DNA of 64,000 nt from Williamsia serinedens (lineage in GTDB: Bacteria > Actinomycetota > Actinomycetes > Mycobacteriales > Mycobacteriaceae), in assembly GCF_024171725.1 (NCBI RefSeq), contig NZ_JAMTCG010000003.1:372001-436000 (forward strand). Reading direction: 5' to 3'. This document shows positions 17,793 through 26,668 of the stretch, in pieces. The notes under the pieces are model-generated. The model was not told the DNA's origin. It searched no databases and saw only the letters and a list, made by a program, of their open reading frames with translations. The position numbers and the translations under genes are program-made. The stretch's first letter is position 1. Every line of letters begins with the position of its first letter.

Positions 17793-17887
17793 TCACACAG
17801 CAGGTCTGACACCCACACCGCATCTCACCATCGCACGGACACGCACAGGGCGTGGCCGTGACCCTCTGCGCACCGAAGGAGACACCC

Positions 17888-18802
17888 ATGACGCAGACCA
17901 GCCCCCCGCCCACCACCGACGACACCGCCGGTTTCGACGTGAAGAAGCGTCGACGCGGACCGATCATCGCGGGCGTCGTCATCGTCGTCGTCGCGGTGAT
18001 CGCCGGTCTAGTCGCCTGGCGCTTCCTCGGGTCCGACTCGACGTCCCCGAACGAGAAGGCCGGGGCCACACTGACCGTCGTCACCGCGGAGGGCAACGCG
18101 AACGAGCAGGCTCTCGTCGACTACATCGCGAAGAACGTCGCCCCGAAGTACGGCATCAAGGTCGCCTTCAAGGGCCTCGCCGACAGCACCACGCTGAACC
18201 GCGCGGTCAGCGACGGTGAGGTCGCGGGCACCATCTACCAGCACAAGCGGTGGCTGTCGCAGGTGCTCGACGCGAACCCCGACTTCAAGGAGGTCGCGGC
18301 GACGCCGGTGTTCCGCTGGGGATTCGGCATATGGTCGGACAAGTACACCGACGTGTCGCAGCTCCCGAACGGCGCGAAGGTCTCGCTCTACTCCGACCCC
18401 GCCAACGAGGCGCAGGGACTGTGGCTCCTCGAGCGCGCCGGCCTGATCACCCTCAAGCCGGGGATCGACAAGTCGCGGGCGACCCAGAACGACATCGCGA
18501 CCAATCCGAAGAACATCCAGTTCACCCTGCTCGACTTCGCCGCCCAGTCGCGGGCGCTCCCCGACCTCGACGCGACCGTCGGGTACACCGAGTACTACCT
18601 CGCCGCGGGCGTCCCGCTGAGCAAGCAGATCTTCGCTCCGGCGGCGCCGGACGAGTTCGCGGGTCAGCTGACCATCGGCACGCGGTGGCAGAACACCGAC
18701 AACATCAAGAAGCTCGTCGCCGTGTTCAAGGACCCGGCTGTGCAGGAGTACCTCCGCACCGACCCCCAGGTGAAGAACATCCTGCTGCCGCTGCAGTCCT
18801 GA
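17888..18802 (+). CDS. metQ: Methionine ABC transporter substrate-binding protein with an N-terminal membrane anchor
   Basis: A 304-residue NlpA/MetQ-family binding protein from ATG 17888 (AGGAG at 17877-17881). Family motifs include LTVVTAEGNANEQALVDYIAKNVAPKYGIKV, YQHKRWLSQV and SLYSDPANEAQGLWLLERAGLITLK. MetQ is usually a lipoprotein. Here there is no lipobox: residues 1-24 are polar, with the basic cluster KKRRRG, and residues 25-47 are one hydrophobic helix, so it looks anchored with the binding domain outside. It completes metNIQ, 95 nt after metI. Confidence 0.92.
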   Translation: MTQTSPPPTTDDTAGFDVKKRRRGPIIAGVVIVVVAVIAGLVAWRFLGSDSTSPNEKAGATLTVVTAEGNANEQALVDYIAKNVAPKYGIKVAFKGLADSTTLNRAVSDGEVAGTIYQHKRWLSQVLDANPDFKEVAATPVFRWGFGIWSDKYTDVSQLPNGAKVSLYSDPANEAQGLWLLERAGLITLKPGIDKSRATQNDIATNPKNIQFTLLDFAAQSRALPDLDATVGYTEYYLAAGVPLSKQIFAPAAPDEFAGQLTIGTRWQNTDNIKKLVAVFKDPAVQEYLRTDPQVKNILLPLQS

Positions 18803-18824
18803 TCGACTCCGCGACAGCGTGATC

Positions 18825-18860
18825 CGCGAGCCGCTGACCCACCCGGGTCAGCGGCTCGCG
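18825..18860. terminator. Bidirectional hairpin terminator between metQ and the mce operon
   Basis: A perfect 16-bp stem (18825-18840 with 18845-18860) and an ACCC loop sit in the 69-nt gap between convergent metQ and the Mce-associated gene. It can serve both strands. Confidence 0.8.
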
Positions 18861-18871
18861 ACGTTCGCAGG

Positions 18872-19549
18872 TCAGTTCGGGGCTGTCGCCTGCGCGAGCG
18901 GGGCGACCCCGCCGCTGATGTCGGTGATGGTCCACTTCTTGTTCCTGTCGACCGTGATCGGGTACAGCGCAGTGGTCTTCACCCCACCCGGCGACTGCAC
19001 GTTGGTCACCTGGACGTCGACGAAGACCTGCACCACATAGACACCGTTGTTCTGGCTCTTGATGTCGCTGCCGACGAGGTCGCCTTTGGACACCCACTGC
19101 AACTGTCCGAGCAGCTGCCGCAGCACCGACTCGCTGCTCGTGAACTGCTGCCGCATCTTGTCGTCGACGTTGGTCCGCAGCGCCGCGAACCACGGGTCGA
19201 AGTCGCGATAGTCGATCAGCGCCGCCTTCACGGCGTAGTCGCTCGCCACGTCCTCGGCCCGCTGGGCGTCGGAGTTCGCGTCGCGCAGCGTCGTGTAGTC
19301 CGACCGGTAGGACGACGCGTAGTAGACCGCGACGCCGGCGACCACCGCCAGGATCACGACGAGGCCGGCCAGCACACCGACGAGCAGTCGAGGCCGACGC
19401 GAGGACGCCGGGTCGGTCGTCGTGGCGGGCTTCTCCCCGGCCGTCCCCGTGGTCGCGGTGTCGGACGTCTCCGTCGTCGCGGTGTCGGACGTCTCCGTCG
19501 GCGTGGAGGCGGTGTCGTCCCCGCCGTCCTTCTGGTCGTCCGTCGCCAT
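18872..19549 (-). CDS. Mce-associated membrane protein
   Basis: A 225-residue protein from ATG 19549 (GGAGG nine bases upstream). It has a Thr/Ser/Glu-rich cytoplasmic tail (residues 1-52), one membrane helix (about 54-76) and an extracytoplasmic domain like the Mas proteins at the 3' end of mce operons (YASSYRSDYTTLRDANSDAQRAEDVASDYAVKA). It is thought to stabilise the Mce complex. Its gene follows mceF by 67 nt and carries a perfect 24-bp direct repeat (19452-19475, 19476-19499) encoding a doubled TSDTATTE-type segment. Confidence 0.87.
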   Translation of the reverse strand: MATDDQKDGGDDTASTPTETSDTATTETSDTATTGTAGEKPATTTDPASSRRPRLLVGVLAGLVVILAVVAGVAVYYASSYRSDYTTLRDANSDAQRAEDVASDYAVKAALIDYRDFDPWFAALRTNVDDKMRQQFTSSESVLRQLLGQLQWVSKGDLVGSDIKSQNNGVYVVQVFVDVQVTNVQSPGGVKTTALYPITVDRNKKWTITDISGGVAPLAQATAPN

Positions 19550-19616
19550 CGATCGCATCCTCCGTCGTCGTCGTGCGCCCCGCGTCGTCGCGCGGGACCC
19601 TCTCACCCTCGTGCCG

Positions 19617-20564
19617 CTACCGCGTGCTCACGCGGAAGCGCACCACACCGTTCTCGTCGACGATGCGCAGACCCCTGCGGACGACCGATCCGACATCGAT
19701 CGACGTCGCCGGCGCGACCGTGGACAGCAGCGGCAACAGCACGCCGATGGGCGGGGTGATCTTCGGCAGCAACCGCGTCAGGTAGCCGTCGAGGGTCTGC
19801 AGGAACGGCGCGATCACCTGCGTCCAGGCCACGGCGCCGTTCGTGGCGCGGGCGAGACCCGGGAAGAGTCCCCACAGTTCGGTGAACGTGGGTTGGTTCA
19901 GCAACAGCTGTCGGGAACCCTCCGAGAGCGTCGGACCGATCCCGTCGATCTTTCGGACGAACGCCTGCGCCGTGTCGAACAGGTCGGAGAACTCGGTGCG
20001 TCGGGTGGTGATGGTGCGCGACAGGTAGCGGGAGAACTCGCCGATCCGGGTGATGTCGTCGTCGCGGCCGATCCAGCCGGCGTTGATGGTGTTGGCGATG
20101 CTGTCGATGCGGCCGGGGTCGATCTGCCCGACGAGCCGCTGCAGGTTGGTGAGCGTCTCCCCCACCGTCGACCGTGCGTCGATGTTCTTCTCCAGCACCG
20201 CACCGTTCGCGATGAACGGACCGTCGGCGGTCGTCGACGAGAAGTTCAGGTACTGCTCGCCCACGAGCGACAGGTTCTCCACCGTGACCGACGCCGACGC
20301 GGGGATGTGGTAGTCCGCGTCGAGGGACAGTGTCGCGCGGAGACCGTCCGGGCGGATGTCGATGGACCGGACGGTGCCGACCTCGATCCCGTTCCAGAGC
20401 ACCCGCGACCGCGGCAGCAGTCCGCCCGACGACGCCATGTCGACCGTGACCGTCGAGGTGGACTCGAAGGGCCGCACCTTGAGGATCCCCACGGCGAGGT
20501 ACGCCGCGAGGCCGAGCGACACGACCACCAGCAGCGCGAGCGACGTCTTGACGCCGATCTTCAT
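19617..20564 (-). CDS. mceF: Mce family protein, MceF position
   Basis: A 315-residue protein with one N-terminal helix (about 6-28) and an MCE/MlaD domain (about 35-115: FESTSTVTVDMASSGGLLPRSRVLWNGIEVGTV, VENLSLVGEQYLNF). A helical region follows that would form part of the Mce tube across the periplasm. It is the last of six mce genes and starts 13 nt after mceE. The MCE hexamer is believed to shuttle lipids or sterols from the outer envelope to the YrbE permeases. Confidence 0.9.
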   Translation of the reverse strand: MKIGVKTSLALLVVVSLGLAAYLAVGILKVRPFESTSTVTVDMASSGGLLPRSRVLWNGIEVGTVRSIDIRPDGLRATLSLDADYHIPASASVTVENLSLVGEQYLNFSSTTADGPFIANGAVLEKNIDARSTVGETLTNLQRLVGQIDPGRIDSIANTINAGWIGRDDDITRIGEFSRYLSRTITTRRTEFSDLFDTAQAFVRKIDGIGPTLSEGSRQLLLNQPTFTELWGLFPGLARATNGAVAWTQVIAPFLQTLDGYLTRLLPKITPPIGVLLPLLSTVAPATSIDVGSVVRRGLRIVDENGVVRFRVSTR

Positions 20565-20577
20565 GACATGCCCCCGC

Positions 20578-21636
20578 TCACCTCATCGCCCCGATCATCC
20601 GCAGCGTCGCCGCGATCGTCCGCAGCTGGTCGCCGGACGCCGTCGGCGTCGACAGCCCGCGCGGAGAGGACATGTCGACGATGTTCACGCGCGGCGCGGC
20701 GAGGAACGGGAGTATGCGGTCGTTCACGAGATCGCCGAGCCTCTGCAGGTCGCCCGGGAGCGTCGAGTCCAGTTCGACGGCGAGGTCGACCAGCGGGTCG
20801 ACCGTCCGGATGAGCGTGGACAGCGGTTGCGCGCGTGTCGTGAACAGTTGGTCGACGGGGACGAGCTCGAACCCCAACGTGCCCAACACCTTGGTGAAGC
20901 TGGCGAACGAGACGAGCGCCCCGCCTATGCGTTCGGGGCCCACGTCGAGGGTGAACGCGAGGTCGGGCCCGCGGACCGCGGCCGACCGCGCGAGCACCGC
21001 GAGCGCGTCGAGCAGCTCGCCGACCGGTCCCTGGTTCTGCGCCAACCGGGCGACGAGCTCCCGGGACACCTCGATCGCCTTGTCCCGCTGCGCCGTGTCC
21101 TCCGGGAACGCGGTGTTCGCACGGTCGATGGTGCGCTGCAGCTTCTCTAGGGTGCCGCCGTTCGCGAGCGAGGCGATCCCGCCGAGCAGTTCCTCGACGG
21201 CCGGTGTCACGGTGGTCCGCGACATCGGGATGGTCGCGCCGTCGCTTAATGGGGGGCCGTCGGCGTCCTGTGACGGCGGCGTCAGCGAGATGTAGATGTC
21301 CCCGAGGAGGGTCGACTGCTCGAGCGATGCACGGGTGTCATGGGGGATGCGTACCGCCGCCTCGACGTCGACGGTGGCGACGGCCACCGGGGCGCCCGGG
21401 GTACCACCGATACCGACCTCGCGGAGGACACCGATCTTCGTACCGTTCATGAGGACCTTGCTGCGCGCCGGCAGGTTCAGGACGTTCGAGAACTCGATGC
21501 GCAGTTCACGACTCGCGCCCGAGACCCGCGTGCCCGGCAGCGGGAGATCGGCGACCTGGACGCCGCACCCGGCGAGCAGGGTCGTGACGACCACGAACAG
21601 GGCCGTCGCCGCGGCACGGGCCCGGGTCCGGGTCAT
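20578..21636 (-). CDS. mceE: Mce family lipoprotein, MceE position
   Basis: A 352-residue protein with a lipoprotein signal ending LLAGC (Cys24), as expected for MceE/LprK proteins. The MCE domain (about 35-115) reads VSGASRELRIEFSNVLNLPARSKVLMNGTKIGVL and STLLGDIYISL. The ATG overlaps the mceD stop (21633-21636). It is probably acylated and anchored on the outer face of the cytoplasmic membrane within the Mce complex. Confidence 0.92.
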   Translation of the reverse strand: MTRTRARAAATALFVVVTTLLAGCGVQVADLPLPGTRVSGASRELRIEFSNVLNLPARSKVLMNGTKIGVLREVGIGGTPGAPVAVATVDVEAAVRIPHDTRASLEQSTLLGDIYISLTPPSQDADGPPLSDGATIPMSRTTVTPAVEELLGGIASLANGGTLEKLQRTIDRANTAFPEDTAQRDKAIEVSRELVARLAQNQGPVGELLDALAVLARSAAVRGPDLAFTLDVGPERIGGALVSFASFTKVLGTLGFELVPVDQLFTTRAQPLSTLIRTVDPLVDLAVELDSTLPGDLQRLGDLVNDRILPFLAAPRVNIVDMSSPRGLSTPTASGDQLRTIAATLRMIGAMR

Positions 21637-22775
21637 CGCCGCCCCGCCGATCCCAGCACGAGCTCCAGCAGTCTCGTGTCGACGCGGTCCGGCGCACCGG
21701 CGACGGGTCGGCAGGACCCGGCGAGCAGGCGGTTGACCACGGCACACGACGCGGCCGACGCCGACATCGGCGCGCGCACACGGACAGTCGGCGCCGCCAC
21801 CGACACCGCGAGACCCGGCTGGGTGTCCTGTGCCTGCGCCCGGATCGCCGACATCACGGGCGGCAGCAGCCTGAGCAGCGCCACGATCTGGTCGGTGGGC
21901 AGGAGCTCGACGAGTGGGGTGATCAGTTCCAGCACCTTCAGCAGGATCGGCCCGTACCGCTGGACGGTGGTCGCGAGCTGCGGCACCACCCTCGTCACCC
22001 GTTCGAGGGCGGGGTTGAGCTCCCGGGTCAGCTCGCCGAGCGCGATGGAGAACTTCCCGACGTTGTCGATGGCGGACTGCACGTCCGGCCAGCGGTCGAC
22101 GAAGAACTGGGCGAGCTGCTGCCCGTCGACGATCAGTGATCGCAGCTGCGAATCCCGCAGGGCCGGGTCGCCCAGCGCCCGCGACAACCCCTGGACGGCC
22201 CGGTTGAAGTCCTCGGCCGATCCCCTGAGTGCGTCGTCGACGTCGGCGAGAGCGTTCCCGACCGCCTGCTGCTGCCCGGGGGTGCGGCCGGCGACGTCGG
22301 TCAACTGCGAGGAGAGCCTGTTGAAGGCGTCGAACGCCTGGCTGAGGCTCTTCGGGGTGCGTGTCCGGTCGAGTGGGATGCACCGGCTCGTGTCCCAGGT
22401 GGGCCCACCGGTGTACGGCGTCGGGATCTCGAGACGGCGGTCGGTCACGATGGAGTCCGACGTCGTGACCGCGGAGACGGTCGCCGGGAGACGGACCCCG
22501 CCGTCGACGTCGAAATCGACACGGACGGCGCCGTTGTCGGGACCGACCCTCGTGACGTGTCCGATCGTGACCCCGAGCAGCGTGAGGTTGCTGCCCGGGT
22601 AGAGGCCGATCGAGTCGCTCATGATCGCGCACCCCGACCCGCTCGGCGACGAGTCCGTGGTGCGGACCGCGGCGACGACCATCGCGATGACGGCCACGAT
22701 CGCCGCGACGATCACCGTCCGCGCTGCGACGGTCCGCCACCGGGACGAGGTCGGTGGCGCTGTGGTGTCGGTCAT
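21633..22775 (-). CDS. mceD: Mce family protein, MceD position
   Basis: A 380-residue protein with an N-terminal helix (about 17-38) and an MCE domain beginning GCAIMSDSIGLYPGSNLTLLGVTIGHV. The extended C-terminus has CAVVNRLLAGSCRP. It starts one base after the mceC stop and overlaps mceE. It is part of the heterohexameric lipid conduit. Confidence 0.9.
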   Translation of the reverse strand: MTDTTAPPTSSRWRTVAARTVIVAAIVAVIAMVVAAVRTTDSSPSGSGCAIMSDSIGLYPGSNLTLLGVTIGHVTRVGPDNGAVRVDFDVDGGVRLPATVSAVTTSDSIVTDRRLEIPTPYTGGPTWDTSRCIPLDRTRTPKSLSQAFDAFNRLSSQLTDVAGRTPGQQQAVGNALADVDDALRGSAEDFNRAVQGLSRALGDPALRDSQLRSLIVDGQQLAQFFVDRWPDVQSAIDNVGKFSIALGELTRELNPALERVTRVVPQLATTVQRYGPILLKVLELITPLVELLPTDQIVALLRLLPPVMSAIRAQAQDTQPGLAVSVAAPTVRVRAPMSASAASCAVVNRLLAGSCRPVAGAPDRVDTRLLELVLGSAGRR

Positions 22776-22776
22776 C

Positions 22777-23751
22777 TCAGCACCCCCGATCGGGGGTCGG
22801 GATGCAGAGGGTCGGGGCGTCGACCCGGGACCTCGACAGGTCGACCTCGACGGTCGACCCGTCGGTGCTGAGGATGCCGCCGATCTCGTTCGCCAGCTGC
22901 GTGAGCTTGTCGATGATCGGGTTCGCGCGACCGAGTTTGTCGCGCAGCGCCAGGACGATCTCCTTGACCTTGTCGACCTCGGGGTCGATCGTCCCCCGCA
23001 CCGCGCTGATCGGCGGCTCGAGGAACGCGAACAACGCGTCGACGCCGCGGATGGTCTCCAGCGCGTCGGCGCGGAACTGGTAGAAGCGGTAGCCGATCAG
23101 TCCGACGAGGCGGAGCAGGTTGACCAGTTGCGCGCGGCCGTCGTTCAGCGCGCCCACGTACTCCTGCGTGATGGCGATCGCGCGGTCGAGGTCGTCGTCG
23201 CGGTCGCCCAGTGTGGTGGTGACCGCGGAGATCTGGGAGATGATGTCGCGCGCGGCGTCGGGACGTCCGGCGAGCGCCTGGGTCACCTGCGCGAAGGTCT
23301 GGCGGGTGGTGACGGCGTCGACCTTGTCGACGACCTGCCCGGAGTCCCGGATGACGTCGGTGAGCTCGTACGGCGTGGAGGTCTGCTCCCGCGGGATGTG
23401 GCCCCGCAGCGGTTCCGAGCCCTGCGGGGTGACGGCGAGGTAGTGCCCACCGATGGCCGTGGTGAGCCGGATGTCGGCGCCGGTGCGGTCGCCGAGGTGG
23501 ACGGAGTCGTCGAGACCGAAACGGATCTCGACGTGGTCACCGACGACCGCGACGTCGCGCACCTCCCCGACCCGGATGCCCGCTACACGCACCTCGTCGC
23601 CCGACCGCAGTTGACCGCTGGAGGTGAAGTCCGCGGTGTACTCGTCCTCACCCATCGGCATGACATAGAGCAACCCACACACCAGCGCGATGACCGCGAT
23701 GACCGCGACCCCGCCCAGGCCGTACAGCACCTCTCTGCGACGACGGGTCAT
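22777..23751 (-). CDS. mceC: Mce family protein, MceC position
   Basis: A 324-residue protein from ATG 23751, overlapping the mceB stop by ATGA. It has an N-terminal helix (about 8-30), an MCE domain (EYTADFTSSGQLRSGDEVRVAGIRVGEV) and a long helical segment with LINLLRLVGLIGYRFYQFR-like sequence, then LCIPTPDRGC at the end. It is a subunit of the Mce complex. Confidence 0.9.
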   Translation of the reverse strand: MTRRRREVLYGLGGVAVIAVIALVCGLLYVMPMGEDEYTADFTSSGQLRSGDEVRVAGIRVGEVRDVAVVGDHVEIRFGLDDSVHLGDRTGADIRLTTAIGGHYLAVTPQGSEPLRGHIPREQTSTPYELTDVIRDSGQVVDKVDAVTTRQTFAQVTQALAGRPDAARDIISQISAVTTTLGDRDDDLDRAIAITQEYVGALNDGRAQLVNLLRLVGLIGYRFYQFRADALETIRGVDALFAFLEPPISAVRGTIDPEVDKVKEIVLALRDKLGRANPIIDKLTQLANEIGGILSTDGSTVEVDLSRSRVDAPTLCIPTPDRGC

Positions 23752-24752
23752 CGGCAGATCACCACCGGCGCGCCTGCGAGCAGGACGGTGGTCAGCGGAC
23801 CCGGGATCGACTGTCCCGCACGACAGGTGAGTGACGCCGACCGTGCGGCCTGGGTCGATGCGACGAGGGAGTCGAGGACGCCGGGGATGCCCGCGAGGAT
23901 CTGTGAGGCGGTGTTCGTGAGCGGGATGTACTTGCGCAGCAGACGGTCGACGTCGGCGTAGTTGCCGTAGTAGACCTCGTTCAGGCTCTGCAGCACCAGC
24001 CGCAGCGGCTTCAGCGCCCGTGCCGACAGCTTCAGGGACCTCTCGGTCGCGTCGATGTTGTCGGCGAGCGCACCGATGGCGTCCCCGGTGCGGGCGATGA
24101 GCTCGTTGAGACGCGGTGACTTGTACTGGATCTGCCGTGCCACCGATCCGAGACCGGTGACGAACGCCGCGATGGTCTCCGACCGGTCGGCCGCGAACCG
24201 GGTGATCTGGTTGAGCTGGTCGAGGATCGAACCCAGGTCGGGCCCGCGCCCCTGCACGACGGCGAGCACGTTGCCGACGAACTCGTTGATCTGGGCGGGG
24301 TCGAGCACACGGAACACCGGACGCAGCCCGTTGAAGAGGACGGTGATGTCGAACGACGGCACGGTGCGGGATCGGGGGATCATCTGCGGTCCCGTCACGC
24401 GGGCCCCGGCCGGACCGTCGGTGTAGACGTCGAGATACCGCTCGCCCACGAGGTTCAGGTAACGGACGGCGACGGTGGTGTTGTCGAACAGCGGGACTTT
24501 CCGGTCCAGGGAGAAGGTCACCCGCGCGACGCCGTCGTGCAGCGCCACCGTCTCGACCTTGCCGACCCGCACACCGATCTCCCGCACGTCGTTGCCCGCC
24601 GACAACCCCGAGACGTCGGAGAACTCGGCGGTCACGCTGCGTTGCGGCCCCTCCACGGGCGGGGCGAGGGCTCCGACGATCACCCACCCGGCGGCGATCA
24701 TGGCGACGACGAACAGCGCGAGCCCGATCATCGACCCGGTCCGGGGTCTCAT
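23748..24752 (-). CDS. mceB: Mce family protein, MceB position
   Basis: A 334-residue protein, MRPRTGSMIGLALFVVAMIAAGWVIVGAL at the membrane anchor, with an MCE domain (VTAEFSDVSGLSAGNDVREIGVRVGKVETV, LNLVGERYLDVY). Conserved MceB-type features are YYGNYADVDRLLRKYIPLTN and a C-terminal cysteine. The ATG overlaps the mceA stop. It is a subunit of the Mce complex. Confidence 0.91.
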   Translation of the reverse strand: MRPRTGSMIGLALFVVAMIAAGWVIVGALAPPVEGPQRSVTAEFSDVSGLSAGNDVREIGVRVGKVETVALHDGVARVTFSLDRKVPLFDNTTVAVRYLNLVGERYLDVYTDGPAGARVTGPQMIPRSRTVPSFDITVLFNGLRPVFRVLDPAQINEFVGNVLAVVQGRGPDLGSILDQLNQITRFAADRSETIAAFVTGLGSVARQIQYKSPRLNELIARTGDAIGALADNIDATERSLKLSARALKPLRLVLQSLNEVYYGNYADVDRLLRKYIPLTNTASQILAGIPGVLDSLVASTQAARSASLTCRAGQSIPGPLTTVLLAGAPVVICR

Positions 24753-25801
24753 CGCCCACCGCCGCGTCCGGCCGGTGCCGCGAGCAGGACCGAGGTCAGT
24801 TGCGGCAGGTTCGCGAGCGTCGCTCCGACCTGGAGCGTGACCTTCCCGTCCTGCGTCGGCAGTGCCTTCGTCAACCGGCGCACCAGCTCCCGCGTGTCGT
24901 CGTAGGCGGGCGGGATCGAGCGCAACGTCTGCCCCAGCGGGGATCCGACGGTGAGGACGAAATCGAGGAGCGTGCTGAGAGAGCCGAGGTTGTCCCCGAC
25001 GAGCCCGCCGATGGTGCCGACGGTCTGCACGAGCCCCGACAACGTGTCGCGGACGCCGCTCACGACCTTCGGGTCGGTGTACGCGGCCGTCGTCTTCGTG
25101 AGGTTGATCAGGACGGTGTCGAAGGGCCCTTCGAGGTCGGCCAGTCCCCGCGACGCCGGTCCGAGGATCTGCAGGAACTGCGCGAGCGGCATCTGCTGGC
25201 GCGCGGCGGCCAGGTTGAGCAGGTCGGCCCCGGACCGCAGCAGCGGCTGCACGGCGTCGACGACGCGCGAGAGCACGTCGATGCTCTGTGACACGGTCCT
25301 GCCGGTGACCGTCGTCGAGATCTCTCCGACCTGACGCAGCAAATCGGCGACGGACACGTTCGTCGAGTCCGACCCGATCCGCAGGGTCTCCCCGTCCCGC
25401 AGGCGGCCGGCCCCCGGCCCCACCGTGGTGTTCGACCGCAGCTCGATGCCGGTGACGCCCAAGATGTTCGACGGCGCGTACGCGGCACTCACCCGGTCGG
25501 GGATGTTCGCGGCCTGGTCCCGGTCGATCGAGAGGGTGATCTGCTGTTCGGTGCCGTCGGTGACGCGCACGGAGTCGACCCGTCCGACGATGAGGCCGCG
25601 GAACTTCACGTCCCCGCCGGCGGCCAGGCCGTCGCCGACCGCGTCGGTGACGGCGACCACCCGCACGCGGTCGTCGAAACCCCCACGGGCGTAGATCGTG
25701 AGCGGGACGGCGGCCACGACGAGCGCGACGAGGGTGGCCGCGCCGAGGGTCAGCAGCGTCCGTCGCGACGGTCCTCTCCCGGACGAGTCCTCGTACATCA
25801 T
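24749..25801 (-). CDS. mceA: Mce family protein, MceA position
   Basis: A 350-residue protein from ATG 25801, overlapping the yrbEB stop by ATGA. The N-terminal helix is at about 15-38. The MCE domain follows (VTDAVGDGLAAGGDVKFRGLIVGRVDSV, SAAYAPSNILGVTGIELRS), and a long amphipathic helical region runs to the end. It is the first Mce protein of the operon and, by family analogy, a ligand-contacting subunit. Confidence 0.91.
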   Translation of the reverse strand: MMYEDSSGRGPSRRTLLTLGAATLVALVVAAVPLTIYARGGFDDRVRVVAVTDAVGDGLAAGGDVKFRGLIVGRVDSVRVTDGTEQQITLSIDRDQAANIPDRVSAAYAPSNILGVTGIELRSNTTVGPGAGRLRDGETLRIGSDSTNVSVADLLRQVGEISTTVTGRTVSQSIDVLSRVVDAVQPLLRSGADLLNLAAARQQMPLAQFLQILGPASRGLADLEGPFDTVLINLTKTTAAYTDPKVVSGVRDTLSGLVQTVGTIGGLVGDNLGSLSTLLDFVLTVGSPLGQTLRSIPPAYDDTRELVRRLTKALPTQDGKVTLQVGATLANLPQLTSVLLAAPAGRGGGR

Positions 25802-26664
25802 CCGGAGAACCGGAACCCGACGTCGGATCCCCAGAACACCAGGGTCAGGATCATGTCGAGCACGACGATCATGACGAAACTGCTCTTGATCGCCCGCCCG
25901 GAGGCGATGCCGACGCCCTCTGGCCCACCGGCGGCGTAGAACCCCTGATAGCAGTGGATCAGGATCACGGCGACGACGAAGACGACCGCCTTGAGCACCG
26001 CGAACAGCATGTCGACCGGGGACAGGAACGCGGTGAAGTAGTGGTAGTAGGTGCCCGACGACTGCCCGTTGACCGTGTTCACGACGAACGCGCACGAGAG
26101 GTAGCTCAGGATCAGCGTGATGAGGAACAGCGGGATGATCGTGACCACGCCCGCGATGACCCGGGTGGACACCACGAACGGCACCGGCCGGATGGCCTGC
26201 GCCTCGAGGGCGTCGATCTCCTCGGCGATGCGCATCGACCCGATCTCCGCGGTCATCCGACAGCCCGCCTGCGCGGCGAAGCCGATGGCCACGACGATCG
26301 GCCCCAGTTCGCGCGTGTTGACGTAGGCCGAGAGGAACCCGGTCAGCGGCCCGATCCCGAACAGCCTCAGGGTCGCGAACGACTCGATGCCGATGGACCC
26401 GCCGACGGACAGTCCCAGGACGACGAGCACCGCGACCGACCCGCCGCCGACGACGATGCCGGTCGACCCCCACATGAGGTCGGACAGCACCGCACCGGTC
26501 TGTGAGCGGTACACCCGCAGCGCGTGCGGGGTCGACCGAAGGACGTCGTAGGCGAAGTGCACCTGGTGCCCGAGGCGTTCGACCGCGTTCACCGGCACCG
26601 CCGCCGCCCGGCTCGTGACGGTCGTCCACCGGTGGGTGCGGGAGTAGGTCGAGAAACCCGTCAT
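25798..26664 (-). CDS. yrbEB: YrbE/MlaE permease, second subunit of the mce operon
   Basis: A 288-residue permease of the MlaE/YrbE family with about five or six helices and the signature RMTAEIGSMRIAEEIDALEAQAIRP (about 128-152). With YrbEA it forms the membrane pore for lipid import, driven by a shared MceG-type ATPase that is not in this window. It starts four bases after the yrbEA stop and overlaps mceA. Confidence 0.95.
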   Translation of the reverse strand: MTGFSTYSRTHRWTTVTSRAAAVPVNAVERLGHQVHFAYDVLRSTPHALRVYRSQTGAVLSDLMWGSTGIVVGGGSVAVLVVLGLSVGGSIGIESFATLRLFGIGPLTGFLSAYVNTRELGPIVVAIGFAAQAGCRMTAEIGSMRIAEEIDALEAQAIRPVPFVVSTRVIAGVVTIIPLFLITLILSYLSCAFVVNTVNGQSSGTYYHYFTAFLSPVDMLFAVLKAVVFVVAVILIHCYQGFYAAGGPEGVGIASGRAIKSSFVMIVVLDMILTLVFWGSDVGFRFSG

Positions 26665-26668
26665 GACG

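Noticed and set aside
19452-19499. A mobile or regulatory repeat
   Set aside because: The 24-bp perfect duplication is in frame inside the low-complexity tail of the Mce-associated protein and is explained by slippage.
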